Assembly: GCA_031119475.1 (NCBI GenBank)
Contig: JAVHXV010000001.1
Span: 545,116 to 609,115 of the forward strand
From: Pedobacter sp.
GTDB lineage: Bacteria; Bacteroidota; Bacteroidia; Sphingobacteriales; Sphingobacteriaceae
DNA length: 64,000 nucleotides
Direction: 5' to 3'
This document shows, piece by piece, positions 43,569 to 52,032 of this stretch. The notes beneath the pieces are model-generated. The model did not search any database and was not told the DNA's origin. It saw only the letters and a list, made by a program, of their open reading frames with translations. The position numbers were made by a program, and so were the translations under genes. Position 1 is the first letter of the stretch. Each line of letters starts with the position of its first letter.

Positions 43569-44693
43569 CTACGTTGCCACATAAAATATAATGTTGGTCA
43601 TGATCATTTCGGCAATCTTAAGCGTAATCCAGTACAACATAATGATCCACATCATCCGCCAAATGGTCGTAGATGTTTTTCGCTGATAGAATATTTTCAG
43701 GCTTTTAAAGAGATACCAACAAACCCAGACAATCAAGGCAAGTTCAATAAATACCTCAAAAAAGGTATCGGCAAACAACAGTCTTTTAATCGGCTGAACA
43801 AATGACGAAACCAAAAAGAAAGCTGTCATCCCATGGATGGTAAAAATGAGGTGGTCAAGATATTTGATGTGGTTTTTCCTAAAGTTGACCATGATGAACA
43901 GTGCCATTAGCGGCATGAACAGGAAATATTGTTTTGGCCGATTGTGTTCCAGTTGTTCTTGTATAAGGTCAGATTTTTCATCGATACCAATCCGCCTCTT
44001 GGCTAAAAAGCGCTCGATCAGGTTATCTTTAGCACTATCTGGCAGCTGATGTTGGCGCTGTAAATAGGCACTATAAGTGCTATCGTTTCGCTCAGTATGG
44101 ATTTTTTCAAAGCGGGCAATCATCTTCGCCACCGAATCAGATGGCTTGGTTCGGTAATTGGCCCTGAGTTCGCTGAGTACACTATCCTGCTGCTTGAACC
44201 CCATATCGCTGAATACCGATCTGCTCAGTGCTTCTTTCGTTGCGTTTTTGGTAAGCTCGGCAATTTTGTTCCCCTGTAGTCCCGCCTCTGCCAGGGGCTT
44301 ATCCAGGCTATCCAGCTGTTGTAGTTGTGTTCTTCGCTTGCTGACTGTTTCTACAGCTGTTTTTTCTTCTTCTTTTTCGTGTTTCTTAGGTACATATACT
44401 ACTAAAAAATAGACGATCGAAACAAAAATATACATGCTGATCGGATTGATATATCGCGCCCGTTTACCGGCAAGATAATCCAAGGTTACCTTTCCAGGTT
44501 GGCTGACCAATGGCTTTAGCGTCTGGAAGAACTTATTGTCAAAATGGAAATAATGCGCCACACTATGGCTTACAAATTGCCAGAAATTCTCATCAAGTTC
44601 GAGGTTGGGCTGCCCACAGCGACTGCAATAGTGCTCTTGTACATGGAATCCGCAATTAAGGCAGTTGTGTTCTTTTCTATATTTACCAGACAT
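43569..44693 (-). CDS. DUF3667 protein (zinc ribbon plus membrane domain)
   Basis: A 374-residue protein. An N-terminal zinc ribbon CLNCGFHVQEHYCSRCGQ (about residues 11-28) precedes the DUF3667 signature (HSVAHYFHFDNKFFQTLKPL near 49), a first membrane segment (about 87-105), a long charged coiled-coil-like region (about 108-240) and four or so C-terminal membrane segments. Function is unknown for the family. It lies 29 nt downstream of its paralogue at 44723, so the pair is a tandem duplication in one operon. Confidence 0.88.
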   Translation of the reverse strand: MSGKYRKEHNCLNCGFHVQEHYCSRCGQPNLELDENFWQFVSHSVAHYFHFDNKFFQTLKPLVSQPGKVTLDYLAGKRARYINPISMYIFVSIVYFLVVYVPKKHEKEEEKTAVETVSKRRTQLQQLDSLDKPLAEAGLQGNKIAELTKNATKEALSRSVFSDMGFKQQDSVLSELRANYRTKPSDSVAKMIARFEKIHTERNDSTYSAYLQRQHQLPDSAKDNLIERFLAKRRIGIDEKSDLIQEQLEHNRPKQYFLFMPLMALFIMVNFRKNHIKYLDHLIFTIHGMTAFFLVSSFVQPIKRLLFADTFFEVFIELALIVWVCWYLFKSLKIFYQRKTSTTIWRMMWIIMLYWITLKIAEMIMTNIIFYVAT

Positions 44694-44722
44694 GAGCGCA
44701 AATTAACATTGGAATAATTCTT

Positions 44723-45832
44723 TTAAGCCAAGGCGAAACTGAAGGCGATAATAACGAGAAAACCCAAAATCAGTACGAAGTTATAGCAAATGAAGAGGAA
44801 AAATAGCTTCAATAAGGTAATCCACCTTGAACTCCCATAAAATGTCCTGAGCGATCTATAGATGTACCAGATCATGTAGATCATATAGATTAAGATCAGC
44901 CATTCGCTAATATTGTATACCAATCCGAATAGCCATTTCAGCAGCGCAATAAGCACAAATGCCAAAAATAGGGCCGCGTGTACATGGAAGGAATAGATCA
45001 GGTGTTCATAATAATACCGTTTCTTTCTGATGTAGACCAGTTTGAGGATCAGTGCAAAGATCGGCAGGATCAGGAACATCATCTTTGGTACATTGTGCGA
45101 AAGGTCTTCAATGAACTTTTGTTTCGGGTTAGGATATTTGTTTAACTCAATGCTCCGTTTGGCATAGTAATGTTTTAGGAAACCATCTCTTTTGGCTTTT
45201 GGCAGCGCGGCCTGCGATTTTTCATATTGGGCCACTGTTGTATCTGTTGGTGCCCAATTTCCGCCAAATTTGTTGTTGCTGCCTACATTCCAACCTTTGG
45301 AATAATTCACATCACCTTTGCCTCCCTTTTTGATGTCTTTTTTAATGCCTTCTATAATTTCTGCCCGATCTGAACTATCGAGCGGCACATATTTCAGCCC
45401 TTCCTTCAGGCTAGCGTCCAATTCCTTTACTTTTTCTGCCACTAAGCTATCTTGCTGCGCTTGTGTCAGTACTGCTGGTTGGACTGTTTTATTTGGATTA
45501 TTGGCGGGATGTTGTTCTGCACCGCCACTTAGCACCACCAAGAAAAATACAATGCTGATAAAAATGTACAAGCGGATGGGATGGATGTATTTCACCCTTT
45601 TCCCAGCAACATAAGCCTGGGTCAATTTTCCGGGCTTAAACAACAAGGGTTTTATGGTGGCAAAAAACTTGTGCTCAAAATGAAAATAATCCGCAACTGC
45701 GTGGCTCACCATGTGGAAGGCATTTTCTTTGAGCTCGATATTTTCTTGGCCACATTGCGGACAAAAATGATCTTCGACCAAATGGCCACAGTTCAGGCAG
45801 TCTTTTTCTTTTCTTATTTTGAAGGATGACAT
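44723..45832 (-). CDS. DUF3667 protein, tandem paralogue
   Basis: A 369-residue protein with the same plan as its neighbour: zinc ribbon CLNCGHLVEDHFCPQCGQ (about 12-29), signature HAVADYFHFEHKFFATIKPL, KPGKLTQAYVAGKRVKYIHP, then membrane segment at about 88-106, a charged middle and C-terminal membrane segments. The middle regions of the two copies have diverged strongly while the N-terminal 100 residues are well conserved, suggesting that the zinc ribbon and first membrane segment carry the shared function. Role unknown. Confidence 0.88.
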   Translation of the reverse strand: MSSFKIRKEKDCLNCGHLVEDHFCPQCGQENIELKENAFHMVSHAVADYFHFEHKFFATIKPLLFKPGKLTQAYVAGKRVKYIHPIRLYIFISIVFFLVVLSGGAEQHPANNPNKTVQPAVLTQAQQDSLVAEKVKELDASLKEGLKYVPLDSSDRAEIIEGIKKDIKKGGKGDVNYSKGWNVGSNNKFGGNWAPTDTTVAQYEKSQAALPKAKRDGFLKHYYAKRSIELNKYPNPKQKFIEDLSHNVPKMMFLILPIFALILKLVYIRKKRYYYEHLIYSFHVHAALFLAFVLIALLKWLFGLVYNISEWLILIYMIYMIWYIYRSLRTFYGSSRWITLLKLFFLFICYNFVLILGFLVIIAFSFALA

Positions 45833-45862
45833 GGCAATTCGCTAATGCAAATTAGTTAATAA

Positions 45863-47248
45863 TTAATGGGCGATGGCATCAATTGCCTCGGCTTCGGCCT
45901 TGGTATGCTTATGCTTAAAGAAAACCATAAACAATACCGTAATGGCAAGGGCATAAATGGTAAATGCGATCCAGATGTGATGCCAGTCTTTTACATCCAA
46001 AGCCCTACTCAATGCGCCACTTGTTGAAACGGTGATGCCTTTATCGCCCAAAAATTTGAGCAGGTGTTCGTTGGTAGGAGCCGATCCCACATGTGTGGCA
46101 AGCGATTGGATATCAATGTAAGCCTTTGTAAAATATTGCTGGATCATCCATCCTGAAATGACGCTGCCCAAAACCGCACCCACGCCATTGGTCATCATCA
46201 TAAAAAGGCCTTGTGCCGAAGACCTGGTCTTTGCAGTGGTCGATGTTTCGACAAATAACGAGCCTGAAATATTGAAGAAATCAAAGGCCATTCCGTAAAC
46301 GATACACGATAAGATGATCATCCATAAGCTGCCGGCCGGATCGCCATAGGCAAAAAGGCCAAAACGGAAAACCCACGCCAACATGGCGATCACCATCACG
46401 TTCTTGATCCCAAATCTTTTCAGGAAGAAAGGAATGGCGAGGATAAACAACGTTTCCGAAACCTGGGAAATCGACATGATAATGGTCGAATACTTGATGA
46501 CGAAAGAATCGGCATAGGTTGGGAATAGCTTAAACTCATCTAAAAATACATCGCCATAGGCATTCGTAAGCTGCAATGCTCCTCCCAAAAACATAGAAAA
46601 GATAAAAAACAATGCCATTTTATAATTTCCAAACAGCTTGAATGCATCCAGTCCGAACTTTTGGATAAATGAAGACTTTTCGTCCATCAACTTAGATGGC
46701 AGACATTTTGGTAAGGTAAAAGAATAAAGCCCGAGTGCGAGGGCACCTGCGCCCGCAATATAAAACTGATTGGCGCTCGCTTTGCTACCTGTGAGGTTGG
46801 TCATCCACATGGCGGCAATAAAACCTACTGTTCCCCAGACCCTGATTGGTGGAAAATCTTTGACCACGTCCAATCCGCCAGATTTCAATGTGGTATAAGA
46901 AATGGAATTGCTGAGCGAAATGGTCGGCATGTAAAAGCACATCGCCAAAAAAATGACCCAAAAGAATTGATTGGGGGTTTCTACCTGCGGAATATAAAAT
47001 AGGGTTGCGGCATAGAGGATATGAAGCAGGGCATATAACCGTTCCGCATTGATGTATTTGTCGGCGATGATCCCCGTAATGGTCGGCATAAACAATGAGG
47101 CAAAACCCATGGTGGCAAAAATGAGCCCAAACTGTGCGCCATCCCATTGCTTGGTGCCGAACCAATAGTTCGCAATCGTAATCAACCACGCGCCCCATAC
47201 AAAAAACTGCATGAAACTAACGATGGTCAATCTAAATTTGATATTCAT
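45863..47248 (-). CDS. Nucleoside permease (MFS, NupG/NHS-like)
   Basis: A 461-residue major facilitator protein with about twelve membrane segments. The start MNIKFRLTIVSFMQFFVWGA, then GLIFATMGFASLFMPTITGI and ADKYINAERLYALLHI, is typical of the nucleoside:H+ symporter family related to E. coli NupG/XapB. It would import nucleosides across the inner membrane. No nucleoside hydrolase or kinase is adjacent, so the substrate is from family only. A C-terminal Lys/Glu/Ala tail follows the last membrane segment. Confidence 0.85.
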   Translation of the reverse strand: MNIKFRLTIVSFMQFFVWGAWLITIANYWFGTKQWDGAQFGLIFATMGFASLFMPTITGIIADKYINAERLYALLHILYAATLFYIPQVETPNQFFWVIFLAMCFYMPTISLSNSISYTTLKSGGLDVVKDFPPIRVWGTVGFIAAMWMTNLTGSKASANQFYIAGAGALALGLYSFTLPKCLPSKLMDEKSSFIQKFGLDAFKLFGNYKMALFFIFSMFLGGALQLTNAYGDVFLDEFKLFPTYADSFVIKYSTIIMSISQVSETLFILAIPFFLKRFGIKNVMVIAMLAWVFRFGLFAYGDPAGSLWMIILSCIVYGMAFDFFNISGSLFVETSTTAKTRSSAQGLFMMMTNGVGAVLGSVISGWMIQQYFTKAYIDIQSLATHVGSAPTNEHLLKFLGDKGITVSTSGALSRALDVKDWHHIWIAFTIYALAITVLFMVFFKHKHTKAEAEAIDAIAH

Positions 47249-47334
47249 ATCGTTTATTTTGTTTGTTTAGTTAAAGCAACCGTAAGATAGAACTAATTTG
47301 AAAAATAAACTAGGCAGGCGATAAAAATGTGGAA

Positions 47335-47402
47335 ATATTCTAATTAGCTAATTAGCAGATTAGTCAATTAGGTAGTTACAATCAACTAATTGACACATCA
47401 TC
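47335..47402. repeat. AATTAG-type degenerate repeats
   Basis: Short units such as TTAGCTAATTAGCAGATTAG and CAATTAGGTAGTTACAATCA fill the gap upstream of the nucleoside permease gene. Similar sequence is found at 9795-9830 and 45841-45862. Confidence 0.5.
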
Positions 47403-47405
47403 AAA

Positions 47406-48014
47406 TTAACTACGCTTAGAAATCTCGTCCCTGATCCGTGCAGCTTTTTCATAAGCTTCTTCAGCGATGGCCTCTTCCAGTTTCTGCTGTAGTTCTTCAA
47501 GGCTGAGCGATTGATACCCTGATACAGGGATGGAAGTCGGCATATCTTCAGAACTGTGTTCTTTGGTAATCGATTCCATGTTCTCTAAAAAAAGAAAATC
47601 ATTGCCTTCGATCACAATTCCCGCAGAGGAAAGGATGAATTCGTAGGTGTAGATGGTGGCACTGAAGCGCACTGCCAAGGCGATGGCATCGGAGGTTCTA
47701 GCATCAATTTCCTGGGTAGTATTGCCATCACTGCAGATCAATTTGGCAAAGAAAACACCATCAACCAGGTTGTAAATGATAATTTCGGTTACCGCAATGT
47801 GATAGGCTTCGGCAAAAGATTTGAAAAGGTCGTGGGTCAATGGCCGTGTAGGGGTCATTTTTTCGATTTCGATCGCAATGGCCTGTGCCTCGAATGCCCC
47901 GATAATGATCGGTAAGCGCCTCCGGCCATTTACCTCGCCCAATACCAAAGCATAGGCACCCGATTGGGTCTGGCTGTAGGAGAGTCCTACGATATCAAGT
48001 TTTACCTTCTTCAT
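47406..48014 (-). CDS. Bifunctional nuclease family protein (DUF151) with UVR motif
   Basis: A 202-residue protein. The DUF151/BFN domain (about 1-135) begins MKKVKLDIVGLSYSQTQSGA and includes GRRRLPIIIGAFEAQAIAIE and RTSDAIALAVRFSATIYTYE. A UVR motif follows at the C-terminus (about 170-198, EELQQKLEEAIAEEAYEKAA). Plant and bacterial members have been reported to have nuclease activity; the role is unsettled. Start at 48014 is chosen over an upstream ATG, since the family begins here and the extra part overlaps the etfA terminator hairpin. Confidence 0.9.
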   Translation of the reverse strand: MKKVKLDIVGLSYSQTQSGAYALVLGEVNGRRRLPIIIGAFEAQAIAIEIEKMTPTRPLTHDLFKSFAEAYHIAVTEIIIYNLVDGVFFAKLICSDGNTTQEIDARTSDAIALAVRFSATIYTYEFILSSAGIVIEGNDFLFLENMESITKEHSSEDMPTSIPVSGYQSLSLEELQQKLEEAIAEEAYEKAARIRDEISKRS

Positions 48015-48025
48015 AAGTGTATAAC

Positions 48026-48062
48026 CAAAAGCAAACCCAGTAGGTTTTAAAAAGCTACTGGG
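48026..48062 (-). terminator. Terminator after etfA (minus strand)
   Basis: On the minus strand CCCAGTAG (48062-48055) pairs with CTACTGGG (48043-48036) around an 11-nt loop, followed by TTTGCTTTT. It lies 14 nt after the etfA stop. Confidence 0.8.
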
Positions 48063-48075
48063 CTTGATTCTGATT

Positions 48076-49044
48076 TTATGCCTGGTGCGCTTTAAGTGCA
48101 GCAATAATTTGGGGAACTACTTCGAAAGCATCGCCCACAATGCCATAATCGGCCACTTTAAAGAATGGCGCTTCAGGATCTTTATTGATCACCACAATCA
48201 CCTTGGATGAACTTACGCCTGCCAAGTGCTGGATGGCGCCAGAAATGCCAATGGCAATGTATAGATTTGGACTGATGGCGATACCGGTCTGTCCGACATG
48301 TTCCGAATGCGGTCTCCAATCTGCATCAGAAACAGGTTTTGAACATGCGGTAGCTGCACCAAGTAAGGATGCCAATTCTTCTATCATGCCCCAGTTTTCG
48401 GGACCTTTCAGCCCTCTACCTCCAGAAACGACCAGTTCGGCATCTGGAAGAGATACTTTATTGGTGGCACGTACAATTTCTTTAACGATGGTAGCCAAAT
48501 CAGTCTGTTTAACCGCTGGACTGAAATTCTCGATGGTGATATCCGTAGGGTTTTCCTTTACGCCAAAGGCATTTGGGTTTAGGGCAATTACCTTATTAGC
48601 TGAAGTCAGGGAGGTAATGGCAAATGCCTTACCAGAAAATGCAGTTTTCTTTACGGAAAAGCTACCGTCGGTCGAAGGCAGCTCAACTGCACCATCTACC
48701 AATCCTGCTTTAAGCTTTACTGCAATTCGAGGCGCTAATCCTTTGCCTGAAAAGGAGTTGGATAAGACAACCACATTGGCATTTTCTTTGGCCGCGGCTT
48801 CTGCAATCACTGATGCGTAAGCTTGGTTAACAAAATCCTTCAATTGATCGGCATTGACCTGAAGTACTTTTGAAGCACCGTATTTTCCCAGTTCTTTAAG
48901 CTCATTGTCGGCTACATTGCCGATTGAAACTGCGGTTAGGTTGGTATGCTGTTGATCGGCAATGGCCCTGGCATAAGCTACTGCTTCAAAAACAGACTTT
49001 TTAAATTTACCATCGGCGTGTTCTACGTAGACTAATACTGACAT
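48076..49044 (-). CDS. etfA: Electron transfer flavoprotein subunit alpha
   Basis: A 322-residue ETF alpha subunit. The N-terminal domain begins MSVLVYVEHADGKFKKS; the C-terminal FAD domain has VVSGGRGLKGPENWGMIEEL near residue 200, DWRPHSEHVGQTGIAISPNL and YIAIGISGAIQHLAG. With EtfB it carries electrons from acyl-CoA and other dehydrogenases to the quinone pool. The start at 49044 gives the family N-terminus; an upstream ATG adds seven unrelated residues. It lies 80 nt after etfB. Confidence 0.96.
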   Translation of the reverse strand: MSVLVYVEHADGKFKKSVFEAVAYARAIADQQHTNLTAVSIGNVADNELKELGKYGASKVLQVNADQLKDFVNQAYASVIAEAAAKENANVVVLSNSFSGKGLAPRIAVKLKAGLVDGAVELPSTDGSFSVKKTAFSGKAFAITSLTSANKVIALNPNAFGVKENPTDITIENFSPAVKQTDLATIVKEIVRATNKVSLPDAELVVSGGRGLKGPENWGMIEELASLLGAATACSKPVSDADWRPHSEHVGQTGIAISPNLYIAIGISGAIQHLAGVSSSKVIVVINKDPEAPFFKVADYGIVGDAFEVVPQIIAALKAHQA

Positions 49045-49102
49045 ATATTTTGTACTGATCCCCAATGGGGAGGGTTTAAATTAAATTAGGGCATAGTGCA
49101 TA

Positions 49103-49122
49103 GCGCTTGGCGCTAAGCGCCA
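49103..49122. repeat. Palindromic GGCGCT-type element between etfB and etfA
   Basis: GCGCTTGGCGCTAAGCGCCA lies in the 80-nt gap; TGGCGCTAAGCGCCA is a 15-bp palindrome. A related copy spans the rlmB stop at 54590-54609, and variants occur at 9116-9160. Confidence 0.7.
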
Positions 49123-49124
49123 TG

Positions 49125-49862
49125 TTAAATGACTTTGGCTTCTGTATGCAATAGATTAACAAGTTCAGCTGCGTTTTCTGCTGGAATCAACTTCACTGCA
49201 CTGCGAGGGGCAGGGGTCTCAAATTTGGTAATTTTGCCCAATTCCTCAACAGCTACAGCTTCTACTACGCTGAGCGGTTTGGTCCTAGCCGACATGATCC
49301 CCCTCATATTCGGGATTTTTGGCTCTGCGGTTCCTTCTGCGCAACTGGCCACAAATTTTCCATTAACGGTCAGAACTTCTTTTCCACCTTCAATTTCTCT
49401 TTCGATTGTGGTTGTGCTGCCGTCGACAGCTAGCTTCTTGATGATGGAAATAGATGGGATATCCAGAAATTCACCAATCATTGCTGCTACCTGCGAGCCA
49501 TTGTAATCAATCGACTCCCTGCCGCACAAAATCATATCAAATTCATTGGCTTTTGCATATTCGGCAATCTGGAATGCAGTAAAATAAGCATCCCTTGGCG
49601 CTGCATTGATCCTTACCGCGTCATCTGCACCAATGGCCAGCGCTTTTCTAATGGTCGGCTCAGTGGCCGCTTCGCCCACATTGATGGCTGTTACTGTTCC
49701 CTTACCACCTTCACAAAGCTCAATAGCCCGAGCCAGCGCAATCTCATCATACGGATTAACAATGTACTGCACACCTGAAGTATTGAATTGTGTATTATCG
49801 TTGGTAAAAGTTATTTTTGTCGTTGTGTCTGGCACATTACTGATACAAACTAATATTTTCAT
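49125..49862 (-). CDS. etfB: Electron transfer flavoprotein subunit beta
   Basis: A 245-residue ETF beta subunit. It opens MKILVCISNVPDTTTKITFT, has YIVNPYDEIALARAIELCEG near residue 34, CGRESIDYNGSQVAAMIGEF near 117 (AMP region) and PNMRGIMSARTKPLSVVEA near the recognition loop. It pairs with EtfA, encoded next, to form a soluble FAD/AMP heterodimer used in fatty-acid and amino-acid oxidation. The order etfB-etfA is standard. Confidence 0.96.
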   Translation of the reverse strand: MKILVCISNVPDTTTKITFTNDNTQFNTSGVQYIVNPYDEIALARAIELCEGGKGTVTAINVGEAATEPTIRKALAIGADDAVRINAAPRDAYFTAFQIAEYAKANEFDMILCGRESIDYNGSQVAAMIGEFLDIPSISIIKKLAVDGSTTTIEREIEGGKEVLTVNGKFVASCAEGTAEPKIPNMRGIMSARTKPLSVVEAVAVEELGKITKFETPAPRSAVKLIPAENAAELVNLLHTEAKVI

Positions 49863-49976
49863 TGTTTAAATATTGATTTTAAGGTAATGGGACCAATTTT
49901 AGCGATTTTGGAAATGCAATGAATTGGTTCCTAAATTGTCATCGTGCAAATCTAATTAAAAAAGCAGGGAATTAAA

Positions 49977-50312
49977 ATGCAAAACACGCGATTAGCAAAG
50001 TTATTGGAATTTTTAGGCAGTGAACCAAATGACCCATTCATCCTCTATGCATTGGCTACAGAATATAATTCATTAAATGACCACGAAAATGCATTTTCCT
50101 ATTACCTGAAATTGGTCAATGAACACCCAGATTATGTAGGAACGTACTATCATTTGGGAAAATTATATGAGCAGGTCGGGCAAAAGGATCGGGGCATCGA
50201 AATCTATCAACAGGGAATGGCTGCCGCAAGGGCAAAACGCGATATGCATGCCCTCTCTGAACTGCAGGGCGCCTACAATAGTGCTGCAGGATTGGATTTT
50301 GAAGACGATTGA
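49977..50312 (+). CDS. Small tetratricopeptide repeat protein
   Basis: A 111-residue protein of about two and a half TPR units: DPFILYALATEYNSLNDHEN then AFSYYLKLVNEHPDYVGTYY and HLGKLYEQVGQKDRGIEIYQ (about 20-90). It has no signal peptide, so it is cytoplasmic and probably binds another protein. It is divergent from etfB. Function unknown. Confidence 0.85.
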   Translation: MQNTRLAKLLEFLGSEPNDPFILYALATEYNSLNDHENAFSYYLKLVNEHPDYVGTYYHLGKLYEQVGQKDRGIEIYQQGMAAARAKRDMHALSELQGAYNSAAGLDFEDD

Positions 50313-50585
50313 TAGGATAGAGCAAAGCGTAAGGAGTCAAGAGCAAAGAGTATAGCGCAAGAATATCAATGAAGAATTGTCATCCTGAGCGAAGCGAGGG
50401 AACTCTGAAAGAATAAAGACATTAGATTAAATATAAAAGACATTAGACAAAAGATATTAGATAAAAGACATTAGACAAAAGATATTAGATAAAAGATAAT
50501 AAGCCAAATATAGACTATGGGTTTGGACTCTTGGACTTCTGGACTGAGATGGGTTGGACTCTTGGACTTCTGGACTGATTACACA
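50313..50585. repeat. Repeat-filled gap before the chromate transporter gene
   Basis: No gene is seen. The gap has purine-rich units (50315-50365), a REP-like sequence TGTCATCCTGAGCGAAGCGA (50378-50397), six or seven degenerate AAAGAYATTAGAYA units (50410-50510) and two copies of GGACTCTTGGACTTCTGGAC (about 50525-50576), the last related to the arrays at 7021-7470. Confidence 0.8.
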
Positions 50586-50587
50586 AT

Positions 50588-51787
50588 ATGCAAAAACGTC
50601 AACTGCTTTTCCTTAAACATGTGGTTTTTTTTACGTTTACTGCTTTTGGCGGTGCGCAGGCACATATTGCGCTGTTGTTGAGGTATTTTGTAAAACATAC
50701 GCCATTTGTAACCGAGGAAGAACTTTTGGAACTGAATGCCCTGGCACAGGTGCTACCCGGTCCGGCATCTACACAGACTCTTGTAGGCATCGGCTATAAA
50801 GTAGGTGGGCTCAGGTTGGCCATCGTCACTTTTTTGATCTGGATCTTGCCTTCTGCAGCGCTCATGACCTTTGCTGCCATCAGTTATGCGCTGTTGGATT
50901 CGAAACAGCGTTTTTTGGAAGTGCTCAAATTTATCCATCCCATTGCACTTGGCATTGTGGCCTATGGAGCCTTTAACCTTTCCCGCAAGGTCTTGAAAAA
51001 TGACCTCACCATCTTTTTGGCCTTCGCCGCAGTAATTGCTACACTCGTGCTGAAGCAGGCCTATGTTTTTCCGATCGCTATTTTGGTGGGAGGGATGATC
51101 ACTTCTGCCATTGGTACGCCAACAGAGGAAACTCAGATCAGGGTAAGGCTTTTTGCCAATATCAATCCAAAGAAGATGATCTACTTTATTGGCATCCTGC
51201 TGATCATGGCCGTACTCGGGGCCATCATTAACCGTACCTCTCCCTTTAGTTTGCCTATCCGGTTGTTCGAAAACTTTTACCGCAATGGTATTTTTGTGTT
51301 TGGCGGCGGTCAGGTTCTGGTGCCGCTCATGTTTACGGAATTTGTACAGGCCAAACAATACTTATTGCAGGGCGACTTCATCTCAGGTTATGCCCTGCAA
51401 CAAGTGTTGCCAGGGCCCACTTTTTCTTTTTGTAGCTATCTGGGTACCCTGAGCATGAAACATGGCAATTATGGTATTTCGGGACAGGTTTTGGGCGGGC
51501 TGCTCGGCGTGTTGGGCATTAACCTGCCGGGATTGATTCTGGTACTGTTTATTGTACCATTTTGGGACGACCTGAAAAAGATCACCAGGATCAAGCATTC
51601 GCTAACTGGCATCAATGCTGTTGGCGTAGGATTTATCATTGCTGCCTTCATTTTGTTGGTCAAGCCGATCGGGATCAGCCTGTTGCCCATCACATTGATC
51701 GTAGCCACATTCCTGACCTTGAACTTCACCAAGATCAGTCCGCCGTTCATCATCATTGCAGGAATTATTTTAGGTTATTTCATCTGA
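50588..51787 (+). CDS. chrA: Chromate transporter, two-domain form
   Basis: A 399-residue CHR family membrane protein with two homologous halves. The first has FTAFGGAQAHIALLLRYFVK and LNALAQVLPGPASTQTLVGI (residues 17-62), the second has FVFGGGQVLVPLMFTEFVQA and GYALQQVLPGPTFSFCSYLG. About ten membrane segments are visible. It would export chromate or possibly sulfate-like oxyanions. Flanking sequences are repeats, and no chrB-like regulator is present, so chromate resistance is by family only. Confidence 0.9.
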   Translation: MQKRQLLFLKHVVFFTFTAFGGAQAHIALLLRYFVKHTPFVTEEELLELNALAQVLPGPASTQTLVGIGYKVGGLRLAIVTFLIWILPSAALMTFAAISYALLDSKQRFLEVLKFIHPIALGIVAYGAFNLSRKVLKNDLTIFLAFAAVIATLVLKQAYVFPIAILVGGMITSAIGTPTEETQIRVRLFANINPKKMIYFIGILLIMAVLGAIINRTSPFSLPIRLFENFYRNGIFVFGGGQVLVPLMFTEFVQAKQYLLQGDFISGYALQQVLPGPTFSFCSYLGTLSMKHGNYGISGQVLGGLLGVLGINLPGLILVLFIVPFWDDLKKITRIKHSLTGINAVGVGFIIAAFILLVKPIGISLLPITLIVATFLTLNFTKISPPFIIIAGIILGYFI

Positions 51788-52032
51788 TTGCAATATCCTG
51801 TCTTTTGATGGAACAGCATTGAATCTGGCCGATACATGTGGGCATGACGCGGACTTAAGGTGGACTCTGAAAAGATTGATGTTTGTTTAAAGCCCAAAGA
51901 TTGGCTTAGATTGAGGCCATCGATCGATGACTGATCGAATATACAAAATTAGTTTACAGTTTACTAGTTTATCCCAAAGGCTCCGCAAGGGTTCCCCTGC
52001 GGGGCATCTCACGTCTGATATCTCAAATCTCA

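Noticed and set aside
48185..48820. 211-codon frame opposite etfA
   Set aside because: Fully inside etfA on the other strand; Ser/Ala/Pro-rich composition is that of an antisense shadow.
50753..51358. 201-codon frame opposite the chromate transporter
   Set aside because: Antisense to conserved CHR motifs; charged, low-quality product without family traits.
51990..52006. CCCCTGCGGGG hairpin downstream of dnaB as a terminator
   Set aside because: The stem is very short and no T run follows on either strand.
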